From positions 4,377,001-4,441,000 of the forward strand of contig NZ_AP025667.1 of the NCBI RefSeq assembly GCF_022846655.1: a DNA stretch of 64,000 bases, given 5' to 3'. The DNA comes from Streptomyces seoulensis (GTDB lineage Bacteria > Actinomycetota > Actinomycetes > Streptomycetales > Streptomycetaceae). A model generated the notes under the pieces. The model searched no databases. It was not told where the DNA came from and saw nothing but the letters and a program-made list of their open reading frames with translations. The stretch's first letter is position 1, and each line of letters begins with the position of its first letter. Positions 1 through 8,778 of the stretch are shown here, one piece after another. The position numbers and the translations under genes were made by a program.

Positions 1-15
1 GACTAGATTTTCCAT

Positions 16-771
16 ATGTCTGAGCAACCGCCGTACCTCCGCATCGCCGATGAGCTGAGGCGCCGGATCGCGGAACGTGTGTGGGAGCCGGGAGACCGCC
101 TGCCCTCCCGCGCTCAGATCGGCCAGGAGTGCGGCGTCGGCGAGAACGTGGTGCGCCGGGCGCAGGAGTTGCTGATCTCCCAGGGGGTCTTGGAGGGTCG
201 TGCCGGTTCGGGCACGTACGTCGCCGAGCCCCGGCAGCGCGTGCGGGTCGTACGGTCTTCAGCGCGGGAGCAGCCCAGTGGCTCACCGTTCCGGGCGGAC
301 ATGAAGGCCGTCGGCAGGCAGGGCGACTGGGAGAGCCGGACGGACGCCAAGGTGCCAGCCCCGGCGGAGATCGCGGCGCGGCTGGGGGTCGACGAGGGCG
401 CGTTGTGCGTACGGACGACGTACGAGTTCCTCGCGGACGGCAGGCCGGTGCAACTGTCCACGAGCTGGGAGCCGTACGACCTCACCGCTGGCACCCTCGT
501 CGTCCTTCCCGAGGGAGGACCGCACGCTGGCGCCGGGGTCGTGAACCGTATGGCCGCGATCGGTATCACCGTCAGCCATGCGGTGGAGCAGCCGGAGCCG
601 AGGCAGGCGACCGCCGAGGAGGCGTCGCTACTCGGCATCCAGAAGGCCGCGCTCGTCACGCACATCCGGCGGACGTACTACAGCGACCAAGGGCGGCCCG
701 TGGAGACGGCGGACATCGTTGTGCCCGTCGCTCACTGCGAGATCGTCTACGAGATTCCGATCAACCGATGA
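16..771 (+). CDS. GntR-family transcriptional regulator (HutC/UTRA type)
   Basis: 251-residue regulator. An N-terminal winged helix-turn-helix (about residues 6-72, with the typical W-x-P-G-D-R-L-P-S start of the recognition region) binds DNA. A C-terminal UTRA ligand-binding domain (about 90-245) would sense a small molecule. The ATG at 16 has no Shine-Dalgarno, but TAGATT at 4-9 lies where a -10 box would place the transcript start at or next to the ATG, so a leaderless mRNA is plausible; the window edge hides the -35. GntR genes of this size are common beside integrative elements in Streptomyces, but no integrase or att site is visible here. The ligand cannot be predicted. Confidence 0.88.
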   Translation: MSEQPPYLRIADELRRRIAERVWEPGDRLPSRAQIGQECGVGENVVRRAQELLISQGVLEGRAGSGTYVAEPRQRVRVVRSSAREQPSGSPFRADMKAVGRQGDWESRTDAKVPAPAEIAARLGVDEGALCVRTTYEFLADGRPVQLSTSWEPYDLTAGTLVVLPEGGPHAGAGVVNRMAAIGITVSHAVEQPEPRQATAEEASLLGIQKAALVTHIRRTYYSDQGRPVETADIVVPVAHCEIVYEIPINR

Positions 772-846
772 TCTTGCCCTCGCTACAGAGACTCCCTGAG
801 GGACCTTCTCACACGAACCACCCCCCTCCTGTGTCCTCAAGGATCC

Positions 847-866
847 GACATCCGAGGTGTGATGTC
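847..866. promoter_or_regulatory. Inverted repeat, possible operator
   Basis: GACATC, 8-bp spacer, GATGTC: perfect 6-bp arms about 75 bp after the stop of the GntR gene. Calling it an operator is inference only. Confidence 0.3.
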
Positions 867-1011
867 TTTACCACCGGACGGTAAATCGATGAGTCCAGAG
901 CCGCTGACGTCCTGAGCACCACCTTGCGGGCCCGCCGCGTGGAAGTCTGTACCCACGGTGGGCACTTTTCGAGCCGCGAGTGTCACAGTGCCTCCTCAGG
1001 AGAACCGCGTC

Positions 1012-1034
1012 AGCCCGCCGGGGGCAGGCTTTTT
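1012..1034 (+). terminator. Intrinsic-terminator-like hairpin with T-tract
   Basis: AGCCCGCC / loop GGG / GGCAGGCT, an 8-bp stem with one mismatch, followed directly by five T residues. U-tract terminators are uncommon in this GC-rich genome. It lies 240 bp after the GntR stop and 415 bp before the methyltransferase start, so it may end a small transcript, act as an attenuator, or be a relic of a lost gene. Confidence 0.5.
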
Positions 1035-1449
1035 GTGATCTCGGAGCCCGCTGGTGACCACAGTCGGGTGACGTTCACGTCCCCTGTCGAATGCGTGCCG
1101 AAGACACGGAGAATTCACCTCCGCCCTACGGAAAGCCCCAGGTCAGGGGCGACGCGGCAGCAATCACGCCAAGCGCCTTCTAAGCGCCTGCCCACTCCCT
1201 CAACCTCGTTGAAGCACACGGCGCTTCACCCGCAGCCATAGACTCAAGACATGGCATTCACGAGCACCCCCCGCCACTGCTTCCTCTGATCGGAAGACGA
1301 TGAGGGCGACGCCGGACGGCATCGCCCTCCTTGGTGTGTCTGCTGCCTGAACCCCGCTTACGACGCCGCACGCCCCGCTCCGGGGCAGTGCCGCTCCGGG
1401 CCCGCACGCAGACACGGTCTCTTCCCTTCACCCCGGCCAGGAGTGCCCC

Positions 1450-2301
1450 GTGCCCGTGTTGCTTCCCCCTGCCCTCGAACTCTTCCTCGACCTGCTGCGC
1501 TGCCCGACGTGTCGTACTCGCCCCCTGAACCCCGACCGTGGCGCGCTGCGCTGTCCGGTCGGCCACACCTTCGACGTCGCACGGCACGGATACGCGGGCC
1601 TGCTGACAGGCAGCCGCGCCACCAGCGCCGACGACGCTGCCATGGTCGAAGCCCGGAGCCGGTTCCTGGCCGCCGGTGCCTATGCACCCCTCCGTGAGGC
1701 TGTGACCCATCTGGTGGCCGACGCCGTGTCCGAGCAGCCCACGGTCGTGGACGTGGGCTGCGGCACCGGTTACTACTTGGGCGGCATACTCGACCAGTTG
1801 GCCGGCGCTCGCGGTCTGGGCCTGGACACGTCGGTGCGCGCGCTCCGCGCGGCAGCCCGGGTTCACGAACGAGCCGCGGCGGTGGCCTGGGACGTCTTCC
1901 GTCCCTTCCCGCTGGCCGATGGGGTGGCCGATGTCGTGCTGGACGTGTTCGCCCCACGCAATCCGGCGGAGTTCCACCGCGTGCTGCGTCCGACCGGCCG
2001 GTTGATCGTCGTCCGTCCCACTGGGCGGCACCTGGCCGAACTCCGCGGCCGGCTACCCGCGATGATCACGGTCGATCCGGCCAAGGAACAGCGCCTGCAC
2101 CGGGCGCTGGCTCCCTTCTTCGACAGCGTCGTCACCGAACAGGTCGAGTACCCCGTGACCCTGACCAGGCGGGATGCCCTGGACCTGGTGGCAATGACGC
2201 CGAGCGCACGCCACTTGAGTCCTGCGGACCTGGCCGATGACCACCCCCTGCCCGATCAGGTCACCGTCTCCGTGCTAGCAACCGCCTACCAGCCTCGGTG
2301 A
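1450..2301 (+). CDS. RlmA-family 23S rRNA (guanine-N1) methyltransferase
   Basis: 283 residues. An N-terminal zinc ribbon (C18, C21, C35, H39) is followed by a class I SAM-dependent methyltransferase fold with motif I VVDVGCGTGY at about 99-108. This layout is that of RlmA(I)/RlmA(II), which methylate G745 or G748 of 23S rRNA; actinobacterial members such as TlrB and MyrA give resistance to tylosin/mycinamicin-type macrolides. The GTG start at 1450 is chosen because AGGAG lies 7 bases upstream. Whether this copy is housekeeping or a resistance gene cannot be told from the sequence; no macrolide genes are nearby. A perfect 8-bp hairpin follows the stop. Confidence 0.85.
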   Translation: MPVLLPPALELFLDLLRCPTCRTRPLNPDRGALRCPVGHTFDVARHGYAGLLTGSRATSADDAAMVEARSRFLAAGAYAPLREAVTHLVADAVSEQPTVVDVGCGTGYYLGGILDQLAGARGLGLDTSVRALRAAARVHERAAAVAWDVFRPFPLADGVADVVLDVFAPRNPAEFHRVLRPTGRLIVVRPTGRHLAELRGRLPAMITVDPAKEQRLHRALAPFFDSVVTEQVEYPVTLTRRDALDLVAMTPSARHLSPADLADDHPLPDQVTVSVLATAYQPR

Positions 2302-2306
2302 TCCCG

Positions 2307-2328
2307 AGCAGGCGCACGCACGCCTGCT
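2307..2328 (+). terminator. Hairpin terminator after rlmA-like gene
   Basis: AGCAGGCG / loop CACGCA / CGCCTGCT, a perfect 8-bp stem starting 6 bases after the stop at 2301. Confidence 0.6.
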
Positions 2329-2350
2329 GACCGATGAGCGGTGGGCACCC

Positions 2351-2395
2351 CGGCCGCCCTGCTTCCCCGAGCAACGGAAGGAAGCCGGGCGGCCG
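2351..2395. terminator. Long hairpin between convergent genes
   Basis: CGGCCGCCC plus GCTTCC pairs with GGAAGC plus GGGCGGCCG: a 15-bp stem interrupted by one mismatch, with a 13-base loop. It lies between the converging methyltransferase and macro-domain genes and could stop transcription in both directions. Confidence 0.6.
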
Positions 2396-2467
2396 TTCGT
2401 CGGCCGTCGTCACGTCATCGGAGGGATCAGCTACCGGCGCGGCACCGGAATCCCTGAACCGCCATCG

Positions 2468-2977
2468 TCACTCCACTTCCCCCGCGAACACCTCGAACGT
2501 CCGCTCATCGAAAAGCACGAAGCGGACCTCCTCCACGCCGGTCGGAGCAGACCGCACCGCGTCCAAGGCGACCCGCGCCGCCTCCCCCACCGGCCACCGG
2601 TACACCCCCGTCGAGATCGCCGGAAACGCCACCGTCCGCGCCCCCAACTCATCCGCCACCCGCAGCGACTCCCGATAGCAGGACGCCAGCAAAGACGGAT
2701 CGGAGCCCGGCCCCTGCCAGACAGGCCCCACCGTGTGGATGACCCACTCCGCCGGAAGATCCCCCGCCGTCGTGGCAACCGCCTCGCCCGTGGGGAGGCC
2801 GCCGCCGTAGTGGGCGGCCCGGAGGTCGCGGCAGGCCGCGAGGATCGCGGGGCCGCCCCGCCGGTGGATCGCCCCGTCCACCCCTCCCCCGCCCAGCAAG
2901 GAAGAGTTCGCCGCGTTGACGATCGCGTCCACGCGCTGCTCGGTGATGTCGCCCTGGACGAGCGTGATGGTGGTCAT
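2468..2977 (-). CDS. Macro-domain protein, probable O-acetyl-ADP-ribose deacetylase
   Basis: 169 residues, essentially a single macro domain. The diagnostic [18 protein letters not shown] loop (about 22-39) and the [10 protein letters not shown] loop (about 119-128) form the ADP-ribose pocket in this family, whose members hydrolyse O-acetyl-ADP-ribose or mono-ADP-ribose esters in the cytoplasm. Its ATG overlaps the TGA of the upstream flavoprotein gene (ATGA, 2974-2977), so the two are translationally coupled. No partner ADP-ribosyltransferase or sirtuin is adjacent. Confidence 0.9.
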   Translation of the reverse strand: MTTITLVQGDITEQRVDAIVNAANSSLLGGGGVDGAIHRRGGPAILAACRDLRAAHYGGGLPTGEAVATTAGDLPAEWVIHTVGPVWQGPGSDPSLLASCYRESLRVADELGARTVAFPAISTGVYRWPVGEAARVALDAVRSAPTGVEEVRFVLFDERTFEVFAGEVE

Positions 2978-4383
2978 GACTGGCGGAGCCTCCTCCAGAC
3001 TTCCTTCGCCGCGTTGTGGCCCGACATGCCGTGTACCCCCGCGCCGGGCGGGGTCGCGGAGGAGCAGAGGAAGACGGCGGGGTGGGGGGTGCGGTACGGG
3101 AACAGGGTGGGGCGGGGGCGCAGCAGGAGTTGGCGGCCGTCGACCGCGCCGCAGGCGATGTCACCGCCGATGTAGTTGGCGTTGCGGGACGCCAACTCGG
3201 GTGGGCCCGCCGTGGCGCGGGCGAGGACGCGGTCGCGGAAGCCGGGGGCGAAGCGCTCCAGTTGGCGTTCTATCGCGTCCGTGAGGTCGCCCTGCCAGTC
3301 GTTCGGGACGTGGCCGTACGCCCAGAAGACCTGCTTGCCCTCGGGTGCGCGGGTGGGGTCGACCACGCTGGGCTGCACGGTGATCAGGAACGGCGGGTCG
3401 GGGGCGCGGCCCTCGCGGGACGCGGCGCGCAGGGCTCGGTCGATCTCGGCCCGGTTCTTGCCGAGCTGGACCGTGCCCGCGACGCGGGCCTCGGGGGCGG
3501 TCCACGGGACGGGGCCGTCCAGCGCGTAGTCGATCTTGAAGACGCTGGGGCCGTAGCGGTAGCCGTCGTAGTAGTTGCCGAAGCCGGCGATGCGGGCCAG
3601 CGCCGTCGGTGAGGTGTCGAAGATGTAGGCGCGGGCCGGTGGCAGGTCGTCCACCCGCTTGACCTCGTAGTCGGTGTGCACGGTGCCGCCGAGGTCGAGC
3701 AGGTACGCCGTGAGCGCGTCGGAGATCGACTGGGAGCCGCCCTGGGCGACCGGCCAGCCCCGCGCGTGCGCGGCGAGCGCGAAGACCAGGCCGATCGCTC
3801 CGGTGCCGAAGCCGCTCAGCGGGGCGATCGCGTGGGCGACAAGACCGGAGAACAGGGCCTTGAACCGCTCGTCCTGGAAGCGGCTCATCAGGGCCGTCGC
3901 GGGCGGCAGGCCGGCCAGGCCGAAGCGGGCCAGGGTGAGCGGGTCACGCGGCAGCGCGGTCAGCGGCAGGGACATGAAGTCCCGCAGCAGGGTGTCCCAG
4001 CGGTGCAGGAACGGGGTGATCAGGCGGCGGTACGCACCCGCGTCGCGCGGGCCGAAGGAGGCCGCGGTCTCCGCGACCGAGCGGGCCAGCACGGCTGCGC
4101 TGCCGTCCAGGAACGGGTGGGCCATGGGCAGCTCCGGGTGGAGCCACCGCAGCCCGTACCGCTCCAGCGGCATGGCGCGGAACGCGGGCGAGTTGATGCC
4201 CAGGGGGTGCGCGGCCGAGCAGGGGTCGTGCCGGAAGCCGGGCAGCGTGAGTTCCTCGGTGCGGGCGCCGCCGCCCACGGTGGACCGCGCTTCGAAGACG
4301 GCCACGGAGAAGCCCCGGCGGGCCAGCTCCACGGCGGCGGTCAGTCCGTTCGGCCCCGCTCCCACCACGACCGCGTCCAGCAT
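2974..4383 (-). CDS. Phytoene-desaturase-like FAD-dependent oxidoreductase
   Basis: 469 residues. An N-terminal Rossmann motif GAGPNGL (about 8-14) with the following [14 protein letters not shown] segment binds FAD, and the C-terminus has the [11 protein letters not shown] segment typical of CrtI-like amine-oxidase-fold proteins. I place the start at the ATG at 4383 rather than the GTG at 4392 because GGAAGG lies 8 bases before the ATG, whereas the GTG would overlap it. No phytoene synthase or other carotenoid gene is nearby, so a carotenoid role is unsupported. Family known, substrate unknown. It ends overlapping the macro-domain gene. Confidence 0.82.
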   Translation of the reverse strand: MLDAVVVGAGPNGLTAAVELARRGFSVAVFEARSTVGGGARTEELTLPGFRHDPCSAAHPLGINSPAFRAMPLERYGLRWLHPELPMAHPFLDGSAAVLARSVAETAASFGPRDAGAYRRLITPFLHRWDTLLRDFMSLPLTALPRDPLTLARFGLAGLPPATALMSRFQDERFKALFSGLVAHAIAPLSGFGTGAIGLVFALAAHARGWPVAQGGSQSISDALTAYLLDLGGTVHTDYEVKRVDDLPPARAYIFDTSPTALARIAGFGNYYDGYRYGPSVFKIDYALDGPVPWTAPEARVAGTVQLGKNRAEIDRALRAASREGRAPDPPFLITVQPSVVDPTRAPEGKQVFWAYGHVPNDWQGDLTDAIERQLERFAPGFRDRVLARATAGPPELASRNANYIGGDIACGAVDGRQLLLRPRPTLFPYRTPHPAVFLCSSATPPGAGVHGMSGHNAAKEVWRRLRQS

Positions 4384-4471
4384 CGACGGCACCTTCCGAC
4401 CCCCTCGTCAGCCGATGGCAACTCGGATCAGCATAGGCCGGGGCATCCTCACCGGCCCCGGCCGCTCAACG

Positions 4472-5314
4472 TCACCCGGTGCGCAGCAGCTCCCCGACCT
4501 GGCGGGCCGTGGTGGCGTCGCGGGCGGCGGTGAACGGCAGCGCGTTGCCCCCGGTTATGCGGAAGGGCTCTCCGGTGAGGGTCAGGTGGGCGCCGCCCGC
4601 CTCCTCCACCAGCAGCAGGCCCGCCGCGTGGTCCCAGGCGGCCTCCCAGGAAAAGGCCACGGCGTCGGTCTCGCCCCGCGCGATCGCCAGGTACTCCAGG
4701 CCGGCCGAGCCGCAGGAACGCGGGGCGACCCCGTCGGTCCACAGGGCGCGCAGCGCGCGCTTCTGCTCCTCGGTGGTGTAGTCGGGGTGGGAGACGGCCA
4801 CCCTGAGGTCCCGGCCCGGCGCGGGCGGCCCGGCGAAGAGCCGCTCCCCGTCCAGGAAGGCGCCCTGGCCGCGCACGGCGGTGGCGAACTGGTCGCGGAC
4901 CGGCGCGTACGTCCAGGAGGCCAGCACGGTGCCCCGGTGGGCGAGCGCGACCAGGGTGCAGAAGCCGTCGTTGCCGTGCACGAACTGGCGGGTGCCGTCG
5001 ACCGGGTCGATGATCCACACCGGTGCGTCGCCCCGGATGGCGTCGTACGTGGCCGGGTTCGCGTGCACGGCCTCCTCGCCGACCACGACGGAGCCGGGCA
5101 GCAGGCGGCTCAGCTCCTCGGTGAGGCGGCGCTCGGCGAGCCGGTCGGCGTCGGTCACCAGGTCGTGCGGCCCGCTCTTCTGGTCCACCTCGTGCTCGGC
5201 CAGGCGGCGGAAGCGGGGCAGGATCTCGGTGGCGGCGGCCTTCCGGATCGCCTCTTCCACGTCGGCGGAGTGGTGGGCGAGAAACTCCTCGATGGTTTCC
5301 GTGTCTTCGATCAT
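4472..5314 (-). CDS. Inositol-monophosphatase-superfamily phosphatase
   Basis: 280 residues with the complete Mg2+-dependent phosphatase signature: GEE at 79-81, DPVDGT at 103-108 and the C-terminal WDHAAGLLLVEEAGG segment. Candidate substrates in this superfamily are inositol-1-phosphate, histidinol phosphate, fructose-1,6-bisphosphate and 3'-phosphoadenosine 5'-phosphate; the sequence alone does not decide. Start at the ATG (4314 bases from nothing obvious upstream is not needed): codons M-I-E-D at 5314 open the first conserved helix. It is monocistronic-looking, with 77-88 bp gaps on either side. Confidence 0.85.
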   Translation of the reverse strand: MIEDTETIEEFLAHHSADVEEAIRKAAATEILPRFRRLAEHEVDQKSGPHDLVTDADRLAERRLTEELSRLLPGSVVVGEEAVHANPATYDAIRGDAPVWIIDPVDGTRQFVHGNDGFCTLVALAHRGTVLASWTYAPVRDQFATAVRGQGAFLDGERLFAGPPAPGRDLRVAVSHPDYTTEEQKRALRALWTDGVAPRSCGSAGLEYLAIARGETDAVAFSWEAAWDHAAGLLLVEEAGGAHLTLTGEPFRITGGNALPFTAARDATTARQVGELLRTG

Positions 5315-5391
5315 GTGTCCATGAGACCACGTCCCGCCGACATGGCCTCTCCGGCCTGTGGAAAACCCTCGGCGGAGCCTGTGGAAAACCC

Positions 5392-7188
5392 TCAGCGGCC
5401 GACCGCGTACCCCTGCATGCCCCGTGGGTTCGCCGCGGCGGACAGGACGCCGGTGGCGGGGTCGCGGGCGACCGCGCACAGCCGGCCTTCCGACCAGGCG
5501 GGTCCCACGGTGACGTCGTGCCCTCGGCGGCGCAGCTCGGCGACGACCGCCTCGGGCATGCGGGACTCGACGGTCACGCTGCCGGGCTCCTGGCCGCGCG
5601 GGTAGAAGGAGCTGGGGAAACTGTCGTTGTGCCAGTTCGGGGCGTCGATGGCGCCCTGGAGGTCGAGGGCGCCCCGGACGGGTGCGCGCAGGGCGGCGGC
5701 GAGGAAGAAGTGCGTCTGCCACTGGTCCTGCTGGTCGCCGCCGGGGGTGCCGAAGGCGAGTACGGGCACGCCGTCGCGCAGGGCCAGCGACGGGCTGAGG
5801 GTGGTACGGGGGCGGCGGCCGGGGGTCAGCGTGTTGGGCAGGCCCTCCTCCAGCCAGGTCATCTGGAGCCGGGTGCCGAGCGGGAAGCCCAGTTCGGGCA
5901 CGACCGGGTTGCACTGGAGCCAGCCTCCGCTGGGCGTGGCGGCGATCATGTTGCCCCAGCGGTCGGCCACGTCGAGGTGGCAGGTGTCCCCGCGCGTGGT
6001 GCCGTCGGCGCTCACGCGGGGCTCGCCCGGTACGGCCACGGTGGGCTCGCCCACCCCCATGACGCCGTGCGGCACGCGCGCGTGCACCTGCTTCGGCAGG
6101 CGGGGCGTGCGCCCGCCGGGGCTCCCCGGCCGCAGCTCCCAGGAGGCGTCGGCGCCGATCAGGCCCCGCCGGCCGGTGTTGTACTCGTCCGACAGCAGCT
6201 CGGTGAGCGGCGCCTTCGCGGCGTCGCCGTACCACGCCTCGCGGTCGGCCATGGCGAGCTTGCAGCCCTCGATCAGCAGGTGGACGTAGTCGGCGCTGCC
6301 GTAGGGCGGGAGGTCGGCCGGGAGCAGGGCGAGCTGCTGGAGGAGGGCCGGGCCCTGGCTCCAGGGGCCCGCCTTGCAGAGGGTCCAGCCGTTCCAGTCG
6401 TACGTCGCCGGAGCCTCGTAGGTCGCCGTCCAGTCCGCGAGGTCGGCCTCGGTGAGGGTGCCGGTGTGGTGGGCGCCGGTGGAGTCGAGGGTGGGGCGGC
6501 GGGACTGGCGGAGCAGGGCTTCGGCGATGAAGCCCGTACGCCACACCGCGCGGGCGGCGTCGATGCGGGCCTCGCGGTCGCCCGCGCCCGCGGTCTCGGC
6601 CAGCAGGCGCTTCCAGGTGGCGGCGAGGGCGGGGTTGCGCAGCAGCTCACCGGGGCGGGGTGCGCGGCCGCCCGGCAGGTAGACCTCGGCCGAGCTCGTC
6701 CACTCCGTCTCGAACAGCTCCCGCACGCTCTCCACGGTCGCGGTGACGTTCTCCACGGGCGGGTGGCCGTCCTCGGCGTATCCGATGGCGTATTTCAGGA
6801 CCTCGTCCAGAGGTTTGGTCCCGTGATCGCGCAGAAGCAGCAGCCAGGCGTCGAAGGCGCCGGGCACGGCGGACGCGAGGGGCCCGGTGCCGGGTACGAG
6901 GTCCAGTCCCAGGCCCCGGTAGTGCGCGACGGTGGCGCCCGCCGGGGCGACCCCCTGGCCGCACAGCACCCGGACCTCGCCGCCGGCCGGGGCGAGCAGG
7001 ATGGGGACCTCGCCCGCCGGGCCGTTCAGGTGGGGTTCCACGACGTGCAGCACGAACGCGCCCGCCACGGCGGCGTCGAAGGCGTTGCCGCCGTCCTCCA
7101 GCACGGCCATGGCCGACTGGGAGGCCAGCCAGTGGGTGCTGGACACCATGCCGAAGGTGCCCTGGAGGGTGGGACGGGTGGTGAACAT
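5392..7188 (-). CDS. Gamma-glutamyltransferase family protein (Ntn hydrolase)
   Basis: 598 residues without an obvious signal peptide. Ntn-hydrolases of this family are made as one chain and self-cleave before a Thr that becomes the nucleophile. The likely residue is T402 in the DTCHLDVADRWGN segment, with downstream P-S-G-G-W matching the oxyanion region. The usual TTH is here DTCH. Substrates would be gamma-glutamyl compounds such as glutathione or gamma-glutamyl peptides, but cephalosporin-acylase-like members also exist. ATG at 7188 has AGAGG upstream. A second, clearly secreted family member lies at 24794-26596. Confidence 0.85.
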   Translation of the reverse strand: MFTTRPTLQGTFGMVSSTHWLASQSAMAVLEDGGNAFDAAVAGAFVLHVVEPHLNGPAGEVPILLAPAGGEVRVLCGQGVAPAGATVAHYRGLGLDLVPGTGPLASAVPGAFDAWLLLLRDHGTKPLDEVLKYAIGYAEDGHPPVENVTATVESVRELFETEWTSSAEVYLPGGRAPRPGELLRNPALAATWKRLLAETAGAGDREARIDAARAVWRTGFIAEALLRQSRRPTLDSTGAHHTGTLTEADLADWTATYEAPATYDWNGWTLCKAGPWSQGPALLQQLALLPADLPPYGSADYVHLLIEGCKLAMADREAWYGDAAKAPLTELLSDEYNTGRRGLIGADASWELRPGSPGGRTPRLPKQVHARVPHGVMGVGEPTVAVPGEPRVSADGTTRGDTCHLDVADRWGNMIAATPSGGWLQCNPVVPELGFPLGTRLQMTWLEEGLPNTLTPGRRPRTTLSPSLALRDGVPVLAFGTPGGDQQDQWQTHFFLAAALRAPVRGALDLQGAIDAPNWHNDSFPSSFYPRGQEPGSVTVESRMPEAVVAELRRRGHDVTVGPAWSEGRLCAVARDPATGVLSAAANPRGMQGYAVGR

Positions 7189-7263
7189 GCGGCCTCTTTC
7201 TCTGCCCGGTGACTCATGCAGGATGAAACAAGTTCTGCCGAGGGCTGCGCAAGAGGGCGCGAA

Positions 7264-7294
7264 GGGCCCCGCGGGCAGGTCGCCCGCGGGGCCC
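7264..7294 (-). terminator. Strong hairpin terminator after secreted protease gene
   Basis: GGGCCCCGCGGGC / loop AGGTC / GCCCGCGGGGCCC, a perfect 13-bp stem 15 bases beyond the protease stop codon and before the next gene on the same strand. Confidence 0.8.
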
Positions 7295-7309
7295 CTGGTG
7301 CGCGGAGGG

Positions 7310-8458
7310 TCAGGCGGTGTGCAGGGTCAGGCCGTAGCGGCTCAGGATCTCGTTGACCGGCTGGAACCAGGTCTCGCCGCCGCTGGAGCAGTTGCCCCAG
7401 CCGCCGGAGGTGACGCCCTGGGCCTGGTCGCCGCTGATGAACGAGCCGCCGGAGTCACCGGGTTCGGCGCACACGTTGGTCCTAGTGACCTGGTGCACCG
7501 CGCCCTGGCTGTAGTTGACGGTCTCGTTGAGGCCGAGGACGGTGCCGCAGTGCCAGTGGGTCGTGGAGCCGGAGCGGCAGATGGAGGTGCCGGGCGGGGC
7601 CACGTTGGAGCCGCGCACGAGCTGGTCGGAGACGGTGCCCCAGCCGAGCACGACCGGTACGGTCCACCAGCCGCTGCCCACGTTGATCCAGGCGTAGTCG
7701 TTGTCGGGGAACGACGAGCCCTGGAAGTTGCCGACGTAGGACCGGTCCCAGCCGTAGACGGCGGCGGACGGCTGGCCGCAGTGCCCCGCGGTGACGAAGC
7801 CGCCGTAGACCGAGAAGCCGATGGAGCACCGGACGTTGCCCGTGTAGAACGGGTCTCCGCCGACCGTGCCCGCGGCGAGGGTGCTCGCGGACTCGGCGAC
7901 CTTGTTGACGGTGACGGGACCCGCCTGGCGGGCGCTCGCCAGGAAGCGCTGGACATCGTTGTCGGCGGCCTTGGAGCGGACCACGTCGATCACGACGGAC
8001 CCGGCGCTCGGGTCGACATGCCAACTGGTCACGGACTTGGGCGCCTTGAGGCGGTCGACGCGCGCCTTGGCCGCGTCCAGCTCGCGGGCGCTGCGCTCCA
8101 CCGTGCGCACGGTGGCCCCGGCGTCGCGGAGCTCGGCGCGGACGCTCGCGGAGGCGTCGTCGGTCACGGCCACGGTCAGCCGGCCGCTGCGGGCGTCGAA
8201 CCAGGAGCCGCCGTAGGCCGCACCGGCGGTCGTGCGGGCCTTCGGGGCCAGGTCGGTGGCCGCGCGCTCGGCCTTGAGGCGGGCCTCGGCCTGGGTCTTG
8301 GTGAGCCCGAAGTCGTGCTGCATCGCGGTCAGCAGACTCTTGGATGCGGGGGCTTCGCCGGCGGTCTGCGCGGAGGCGGGGAGGGTGCCCGCCGCGGAGA
8401 GGCCGCCGAGCATGAGGAGTGCGGCCGCGGCGGCGCGCACGACTTTCTTGCGTCTCAT
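7310..8458 (-). CDS. Secreted streptogrisin-type serine protease (S1, alpha-lytic protease prodomain)
   Basis: 382-residue preproenzyme. The basic N-terminus and hydrophobic core (1-30, ASA at 28-30) form a signal peptide. Residues about 31-197 are the alpha-lytic-type propeptide that folds the enzyme. The mature domain starts near TVGGDPFYTG (~198) and has catalytic H226 in TAGHC, D254 in DNDYAW and S336 in GDSGGS, plus paired cysteines (211/227, 294/304, 330 and a C-terminal one). It should act outside the cell as a chymotrypsin-like protease. A LacI-type palindrome lies 53 bp upstream of the start, suggesting carbohydrate-linked control, and a 13-bp hairpin follows the gene. Confidence 0.95.
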   Translation of the reverse strand: MRRKKVVRAAAAALLMLGGLSAAGTLPASAQTAGEAPASKSLLTAMQHDFGLTKTQAEARLKAERAATDLAPKARTTAGAAYGGSWFDARSGRLTVAVTDDASASVRAELRDAGATVRTVERSARELDAAKARVDRLKAPKSVTSWHVDPSAGSVVIDVVRSKAADNDVQRFLASARQAGPVTVNKVAESASTLAAGTVGGDPFYTGNVRCSIGFSVYGGFVTAGHCGQPSAAVYGWDRSYVGNFQGSSFPDNDYAWINVGSGWWTVPVVLGWGTVSDQLVRGSNVAPPGTSICRSGSTTHWHCGTVLGLNETVNYSQGAVHQVTRTNVCAEPGDSGGSFISGDQAQGVTSGGWGNCSSGGETWFQPVNEILSRYGLTLHTA

Positions 8459-8510
8459 GGGGAGTTGCCCTTCGTCGTTCCAACGAGGTGGGGGTGGAAC
8501 AGCCGATTTC

Positions 8511-8524
8511 TGAGAGCGCTCTCA
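8511..8524. promoter_or_regulatory. LacI-family operator-like palindrome (CebR-type)
   Basis: TGAGAGCGCTCTCA is a perfect 14-bp palindrome. It differs from the known actinobacterial CebR/CelR operator TGGGAGCGCTCCCA at one symmetric position. It sits 53 bp upstream of the protease start (minus strand) and 255 bp upstream of the next plus-strand gene. No LacI-family gene is in the window, so the regulator would act in trans. Confidence 0.7.
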
Positions 8525-8778
8525 TCAGTGCGGGGCAGAGCCTAGCGGCACCTTCACAACAGGTCCATGCCAATCACACGCCTTCCGTTCCGCAGGCGGA
8601 AGACGCACAGCGGGCAGGGAGGAAAAGGGCGATACGCAACTCCCCGGTACACGGCCCCGGTCACCGGTCGAGCACACAGCGAGTTCGGGCTTCCGTGTCA
8701 CGGACCCGTCGTGTGACACTGTCGTCCCCCGCCCCTGCGGACCCCTTCCACCACCCCCTCCCCCACGAGAAGTGCGCC

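Larger units (their letters stand above)
772..1449. other. Gene-free 678-bp stretch between gntR-like gene and rlmA-like gene
   Basis: No convincing coding region on either strand. The longest open frame here (924-1241, +) is Pro/Ser/Arg/Thr-rich, has no ribosome site and resembles no family. Two structures are visible: an inverted repeat GACATC-N8-GATGTC at 847-866, which could be an operator for the preceding GntR protein, and an intrinsic-terminator-like hairpin with a T-tract at 1012-1034. The segment is less GC-biased than its neighbours and may be decayed sequence or a long regulated leader for the methyltransferase. Confidence 0.6.

Noticed and set aside
924..1241. Possible 105-residue plus-strand protein
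   Set aside because: No ribosome site, Ser/Pro/Arg/Thr-rich composition, no family, and a terminator-like hairpin inside it.
1..1450. Left edge as an integrated element near the GntR gene
   Set aside because: No integrase, excisionase, tRNA or direct-repeat att site visible within the window.
2974..4383. Carotenoid biosynthesis role for the desaturase-like flavoprotein
   Set aside because: No phytoene synthase, GGPP synthase or cyclase nearby; the fold is shared by many unrelated oxidoreductases.
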